From: an uncultured Sphingomonas sp.
GTDB lineage: Bacteria > Pseudomonadota > Alphaproteobacteria > Sphingomonadales > Sphingomonadaceae
Length of the DNA stretch: 64,000 nucleotides
Assembly: GCF_936927845.1 (NCBI RefSeq)
Contig: NZ_CAKZHV010000060.1
Location: 1-64,000, forward strand
Direction: 5' to 3'
The notes below the pieces were generated by a model. It saw only the letters and a list, made by a program, of their open reading frames with translations. It was not told the origin of the DNA and did no database searches. Positions 60,383-64,000 of the stretch are shown here, one piece after another. The stretch's first letter is position 1. The number at the start of each line of letters is the position of its first letter. The position numbers and the translations under genes were made by a program.

Positions 60383-62149
60383 GTGAACGACCCCAGGCAC
60401 GAATTACAACGCATCTTCGGCTTTCCCGACTTCCGCGGCGTCCAGCGGCAGGTGGTCGACCGCACGCTCGCCGGGCAGCGCACGCTCGCCGTCATGCCGA
60501 CGGGTGCGGGCAAGTCGCTGACCTACCAGCTTCCCGCCGCGATGCTGCCGGGCACCTGCGTCGTCGTGTCGCCGCTGATCGCGCTGATGCACGACCAGTT
60601 GCGCGCTGCCGAAGCCGTTGGCCTCGCCGCCGCGACGCTCACCAGCGTCGACGAAAACCGCGCCGAGACGATGCAGCGTTTCCGCGACGGTCAGCTCGAC
60701 CTGCTCTACGTCGCACCCGAACGCGCCTCGAACACGAGCTTTCGCGATCTGCTCTCCGCCGCCCCGCTCGCGCTGTTCGCGATCGACGAGGCGCACTGCG
60801 TCAGCGAATGGGGCCACGATTTCCGTCCCGACTACCGCCTACTGCGCCCGCTGCTCGACAGCTTCCCCGATGTGCCGCGTCTGGCACTCACCGCGACCGC
60901 CGACGCGCACACCCGCGCCGACATCCTGGAACAGCTCGGCATCCCGCCCGAGGGGATGATCGTCGCAGGGTTCGACCGCCCCAACATCCGCTACACGATC
61001 CAGCCGAAGGACAATCTCACCCGCCAGATCGCCGACGTGGTACGCGACACAGAGGGCCCCGGCATCGTCTACGTCCAGACGCGCGCCGCGACCGAGAAGA
61101 TGGCCGCCGCGCTCGCCGTCACCGGCCGCCCGACCCGCGCCTATCACGCCGGGCTCGACCCCGCGATCCGCGCCAAGAACCAGCGCGATTTCGTCGCATC
61201 CGAGGACATGGTGATGTGCGCCACCGTCGCGTTCGGGATGGGGATCGACAAGCCCGACGTCCGCTTCGTCGCGCATGCCGGGCTGCCCAAGTCGATCGAG
61301 GCCTATTACCAGGAAACCGGCCGCGCCGGACGCGACGGCGACCCGTCGGTCGCGCATTTGTTCTGGGGCGCGGAGGACTTCGCCCGCGCGCGACAACGCA
61401 TCGCCGAGATGGAGCCCGAGCGCCACGCCGGCGAGCGTCAGCGCCTCGCCAGCCTCGGTGCACTGGTCGAAACCGCGGGCTGCCGCCGCGCGATTCTCCT
61501 GCGCCACTTCGGCGAGAACCCGCCCGCCACGTGCGGCAATTGCGACAACTGCCTCTCCCCCCCGCGCTCGACCGACGCGACCGAAGTCGCGCGCAAATAT
61601 CTCTCGGCGGTGTTCCGCACCGGTCAGATGTTCGGCATGGGCTATATCGAGAGCGTGCTGACCGCGAAGTCGAGCGAGCGCAGCCTGATGAACGGGCATG
61701 AGCAACTCTCGGTCTGGGGCATCGTCGAGGGCGACGACGCCGCGCTGCTGAAACCGGTCGGCCGCGCGCTCCTGCTGCGCGACGCGCTGCGCACCAACGA
61801 ACACGGCGGATTAGAATTCGGCCCCGGCGCGCGCGCGATCCTCAAAGGAGAGGCCGACGTCGCCCTGCTCGAAGCGCCCGCGCGCACCAAACGCCGCCGC
61901 GGCTCGGGCTCGGGCACCGCCAACCCGACCGACGATCCGCTGTTCGAGGCGCTCCGCGCGCGTCGCCGCGATCTCGCCAAGGAACAGGGCGTGCCCCCCT
62001 ACGTCATCTTCCACGACTCGGTCCTGCGCGAGATGGCCGAGGCCCGCCCGCGCGACGCCTGGGCATTGGGGCGGATCACCGGCGTCGGCCAGCGCAAGCT
62101 CGACGCCTATGGCGACGCCTTCCTCCAGGTCATCCGCGAACAGGGCTGA
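60383..62149 (+). CDS. recQ: ATP-dependent DNA helicase RecQ
   Basis: The 588-residue helicase starts at GTG 60383 (AGGGA upstream). It has HELQRIFGFPDFRGVQRQVV, Walker A MPTGAGKSLTYQ, FAIDEAHCVSEWGHDFRP, QETGRAGRDG, a zinc-binding region with CGNCDNCL, and a C-terminal HRDC domain (LFEALRARRRDLAKEQGVPPY). The linker before HRDC is Arg/Gly/Ser-rich. It unwinds DNA in recombination and repair. Confidence 0.94.
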   Translation: MNDPRHELQRIFGFPDFRGVQRQVVDRTLAGQRTLAVMPTGAGKSLTYQLPAAMLPGTCVVVSPLIALMHDQLRAAEAVGLAAATLTSVDENRAETMQRFRDGQLDLLYVAPERASNTSFRDLLSAAPLALFAIDEAHCVSEWGHDFRPDYRLLRPLLDSFPDVPRLALTATADAHTRADILEQLGIPPEGMIVAGFDRPNIRYTIQPKDNLTRQIADVVRDTEGPGIVYVQTRAATEKMAAALAVTGRPTRAYHAGLDPAIRAKNQRDFVASEDMVMCATVAFGMGIDKPDVRFVAHAGLPKSIEAYYQETGRAGRDGDPSVAHLFWGAEDFARARQRIAEMEPERHAGERQRLASLGALVETAGCRRAILLRHFGENPPATCGNCDNCLSPPRSTDATEVARKYLSAVFRTGQMFGMGYIESVLTAKSSERSLMNGHEQLSVWGIVEGDDAALLKPVGRALLLRDALRTNEHGGLEFGPGARAILKGEADVALLEAPARTKRRRGSGSGTANPTDDPLFEALRARRRDLAKEQGVPPYVIFHDSVLREMAEARPRDAWALGRITGVGQRKLDAYGDAFLQVIREQG

Positions 62150-62328
62150 GCGCTTAGGCCCCCCCTGAAAGGGAGGGGCTGGGGGCGGGTCGGCTGCGGG
62201 GACGGTCCCACCCACCTCCGACCCCTCCCTTCCAGGGAGGGGAGAGGCGCGCGTATCTCGACGCCGCCGGGCAATTTGTCCCTCACACCCTCGTGACGCA
62301 CGCCCCGCCATCGCCTATCGCCACGCCC
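62150..62328. other. Gap with GGGAGG repeat element
   Basis: The gap after recQ is mostly the repeat at 62158-62244. The last 80 bases hold the start of the next gene, with no clear ribosome-binding site. No gene is supported. Confidence 0.5.
62158..62244. repeat. GGGAGGGG/CCCCTCCC palindromic repeat
   Basis: CCCCCCTGAAAGGGAGGGGC lies at the left end and CCCCTCCCTTCCAGGGAGGG at the right, with GGGCGGGTCGG and CCCACCCACCTCCGAC in between, so the element can fold into a long hairpin. A related sequence is at 57493-57530 and a short one near 52890. It is clearly different from the REP-like element. Confidence 0.75.
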
Positions 62329-62775
62329 ATGGACATCCGCCGCATCGACGCGCGCATCGCCGTCTCGCCCCAGATCGACCCGGCCGACATCCCCGCGATC
62401 AAGGCGGCGGGCTACAGCGCAATCATCAACAATCGCCCCGATGGCGAGGAAGCCGGCCAGCCATCGGGTGACGCAGTCCGCGCCGCGGCGGAGGACGCCG
62501 GGCTCGCCTACACCTCAATCCCCGTCACCCACGCCGGCTTCTCACACCCGCAGGTCGCCGCGATGATCGACGCGATGGCGCAGGCGAATGGCCCCGTGCT
62601 CGCCTACTGCCGCTCGGGCACGCGCTCGTGCAACCTGTGGGCGCTCGCCGCCGCGGGGCTCGGCGAGGATCAGGACGCGCTCGTCGGCAAGGGCGCGGAG
62701 GCGGGCTACGACCTGAACGGCCTGCGCCCGCTGATGGACGCGGTCGCGCCCGATCGGGGTGACCAACACCAGTGA
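62329..62775 (+). CDS. TIGR01244/DUF442 phosphatase-like protein (Blh family)
   Basis: A 148-residue protein of the DUF442 (TIGR01244) family. RIDARIAVSPQIDPADIPAIKAAGYSAIINNRPDGEE and the loop VLAYCRSGTRSCNLW, with a cysteine and arginine like the phosphatase P-loop, are typical. Some members are linked to sulfide oxidation or are fused to MBL enzymes. ATG 62329 is the first homologous start; an upstream GTG at 62293 is possible. It overlaps the next gene by 17 bases. Confidence 0.88.
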   Translation: MDIRRIDARIAVSPQIDPADIPAIKAAGYSAIINNRPDGEEAGQPSGDAVRAAAEDAGLAYTSIPVTHAGFSHPQVAAMIDAMAQANGPVLAYCRSGTRSCNLWALAAAGLGEDQDALVGKGAEAGYDLNGLRPLMDAVAPDRGDQHQ

Positions 62776-63145
62776 CCACGCGTTCGGCAAGGGCCGCGTG
62801 ATGCTGGGGTTCGGCCGCCCCAATCGCCTGCTGCGCTCGCCCGACGAGGTTATCGGCGCGATTACGGAGACGGGCACTGCCTTCGCCGCGATCGACGCGC
62901 TCGTCTCCCATGACGGGCGCTCGGGGCTGGCGATCGACGCGCGCGGCGGCGTGCTCGCGGTCCGCCTGCGCGGCGCACGCGCGATCGCGCAGGTCCTACC
63001 CTGGACCGCGCTGCGCCAGACGGTCGAGGGAATCGTGATCGAGGGCGACCGCCGCTTCGGCACCGTCACGCTGATCGGCATCACCGCACTCGACGTCCGC
63101 CGCCTCGGCCAGCCAGAACACAGCCCCGACGATCAAGGCGCGTAA
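62759..63145 (+). CDS. Hypothetical protein, function unknown
   Basis: A 128-residue protein that reads as a real gene (consistent codon use to the end), starting at GTG 62759 within the preceding gene; a shorter start at ATG 62801 is also possible. It has GFGRPNRLLRSPDEVIGAI, then GRSGLAIDARGGVLAVRLRGARAIAQVLPW and VIEGDRRFGTVTLIGITALDVRRL, with alternating hydrophobic strands. No family was recognised. Confidence 0.65.
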   Translation: MTNTSDHAFGKGRVMLGFGRPNRLLRSPDEVIGAITETGTAFAAIDALVSHDGRSGLAIDARGGVLAVRLRGARAIAQVLPWTALRQTVEGIVIEGDRRFGTVTLIGITALDVRRLGQPEHSPDDQGA

Positions 63146-63194
63146 CCTTCCACGCTCTCCGCGCGTTCACGCTGCGCGAACAGGAGAGCAGACG

Positions 63195-63365
63195 ATGGCG
63201 AGCACCCCCGATCCCCGTCCCGACCACGGCGAACACGATCCCGAACAGACCGGCGTCGAGCCGACCGAGGCCGACGGCATCGCCAACCCCGAACAGCCGC
63301 CGATGGATGACGACGCCTCCGGCCTCCCCGACAAGGAAGGCGACCAGTTAGGCGATTTCGCCTGA
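63195..63365 (+). CDS. Small acidic protein, 56 residues, function unknown
   Basis: A 56-residue product with 18 acidic residues (MASTPDPRPDHGEHDPEQTG at the start) and no hydrophobic segment, so it is probably disordered and soluble. AGGAGAGCAGACG before the ATG is a strong ribosome-binding site, and the frame ends in GDFA. It is too short to assign by motif. Similar acidic proteins occur in sphingomonads, but I cannot name a role. Confidence 0.6.
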   Translation: MASTPDPRPDHGEHDPEQTGVEPTEADGIANPEQPPMDDDASGLPDKEGDQLGDFA

Positions 63366-63380
63366 CCACGCGCGCGGCGC

Positions 63381-64000
63381 TCATCCGACGAGGATCAGCG
63401 CCGCACCCATCAGGATCGCTGAGACCGCCGCGACGCGCTGCACGGTCAATTGCTCGCCCAGCGCGAACACCCCGATCAGCAGCGCGGTGACCATTCCCGT
63501 CTCGCGCAGCGCGGCGAGCGGCGCGGTCGGCCCCATCGACAAGGCGATCAGCGCCAGGCCATAGGTCACGATCGACAGCGCGCCCGCGGTCGCCCCGGCG
63601 CGCCACTGCCGCCGCACCGCGCGCAGCATCGCACCGCCGCCGATCGCGGTGAACATCACCACCGACAGCGCTCCGATCAGCACGAAGTCCCAGACGATAT
63701 AGCTCGCGACGCTCGGCGCCGCGCGGACGCCGTGCGCGTCGGCAACCGTATAGGCGGCGGTCATCGAGCCCGTCAGCATCGCCCAGCCGAGTGCCGCGCG
63801 TGTCAGGTGTCGCGCCATCCCCAGCATCAGCATCGCCCCGCCGATCAGCACGATGCCGGCGACCTGGCTCATGCCGACACGCTCGCCCGCGACCCCGATC
63901 GCCACTGCCGCGGTGACCAGCGGCGCGGTGCCGCGCAGCACCGGATAGGCCGCGGAAAAGTCCGCCACCGTGTAGGTGCGGATCATCGCGTACAGATAGA
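63381..64000 (-). CDS. EamA/DMT-family transporter, N-terminus outside the window
   Basis: The 206 visible residues are the C-terminal part of a drug/metabolite (EamA) transporter. It has repeated membrane helices: AGIVLIGGAMLMLG, ALGWAMLTGSMTAAYTVADAHG, VWDFVLIGALSVVMFTAI, GATAGALSIVTYGLALIALSM, and a final VSAILMGAALILVG. The frame continues past base 64000 with Tyr-Leu-Tyr-Ala before the first Met, so the N-terminal helices are outside. Substrate unknown; many members export amino acids or metabolites. Confidence 0.88.
   Translation of the reverse strand, partial: YLYAMIRTYTVADFSAAYPVLRGTAPLVTAAVAIGVAGERVGMSQVAGIVLIGGAMLMLGMARHLTRAALGWAMLTGSMTAAYTVADAHGVRAAPSVASYIVWDFVLIGALSVVMFTAIGGGAMLRAVRRQWRAGATAGALSIVTYGLALIALSMGPTAPLAALRETGMVTALLIGVFALGEQLTVQRVAAVSAILMGAALILVG

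Overview
The window is a stretch of chromosome from a high-GC alphaproteobacterium, most likely a Sphingomonas-type member of the Sphingomonadaceae. The evidence is the gene order rimP-nusA-ylxR/L7Ae-infB-rbfA, the alphaproteobacterial markers TrcR (DUF1013), DUF1192 and a Ros/MucR regulator, a complete ybgC-tolQRAB-pal locus, and a palindromic intergenic repeat found at the 3' ends of genes. No rRNA, intact tRNA or CRISPR array was seen.

Layout. 1-454 is a mobile-element scar: an IS21-like terminus, the C-terminal end of a tyrosine integrase, and the 3' part of a tRNA-Arg gene. 682-3664 holds a PilZ-like protein and a two-gene polysaccharide pyruvyl transferase/FrhB-like operon preceded by a perfect FNR/FixK-type box. 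3743-9746 is a fatty-acyl or ring-degradation group (nitroreductase, thiolase, SDR, enoyl-CoA hydratase, three hotdog thioesterases) with a membrane-anchored hemerythrin. 9766-11007 encodes a PQQ-type sugar dehydrogenase. 11221-18559 is the transcription/translation operon rimP-nusA-tautomerase-ylxR-infB-VOC-rbfA-tdk. 18807-25994 carries clpA, DUF1192, a quinone oxidoreductase, a small exported protein, an LpxH-like phosphoesterase with a glycosyltransferase, and trcR. 26431-31396 has an MBL hydrolase, an exonuclease and a three-gene phosphorelay. 31433-35775 has a cytochrome P450 and ccmFGH. 35934-38792 is a less typical region with an orphan bchE and three unknown genes. 38924-44901 has a GH130 enzyme, two coupled amidohydrolases, a zinc-less MucR and an MpaB-like oxygenase. 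45020-49780 is the Tol-Pal operon. 49857-64000 holds a lipoprotein, nitronate monooxygenase, yjbQ, lysC, ubiG, an Atm1-type ABC transporter, an M3 peptidase, recQ, several small genes and a truncated EamA transporter.

How the genes work together. Most of the window is housekeeping: translation initiation and ribosome maturation, envelope integrity, cytochrome c maturation, ubiquinone and lysine-family biosynthesis, and proteolysis. The accessory parts share an oxygen theme. An exact TTGAT-N4-ATCAA box lies before the pyruvyl transferase operon, a one-mismatch copy lies before hemerythrin, and bchE encodes the oxygen-independent (anaerobic) Mg-protoporphyrin ester cyclase. Whether these belong to one regulon is inference. 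The best leads are the orphan bchE, the FNR-type boxes, the tautomerase and VOC genes embedded in the nusA-infB-rbfA operon, and the amidohydrolase paralogue that has lost its metal ligands beside an intact partner.
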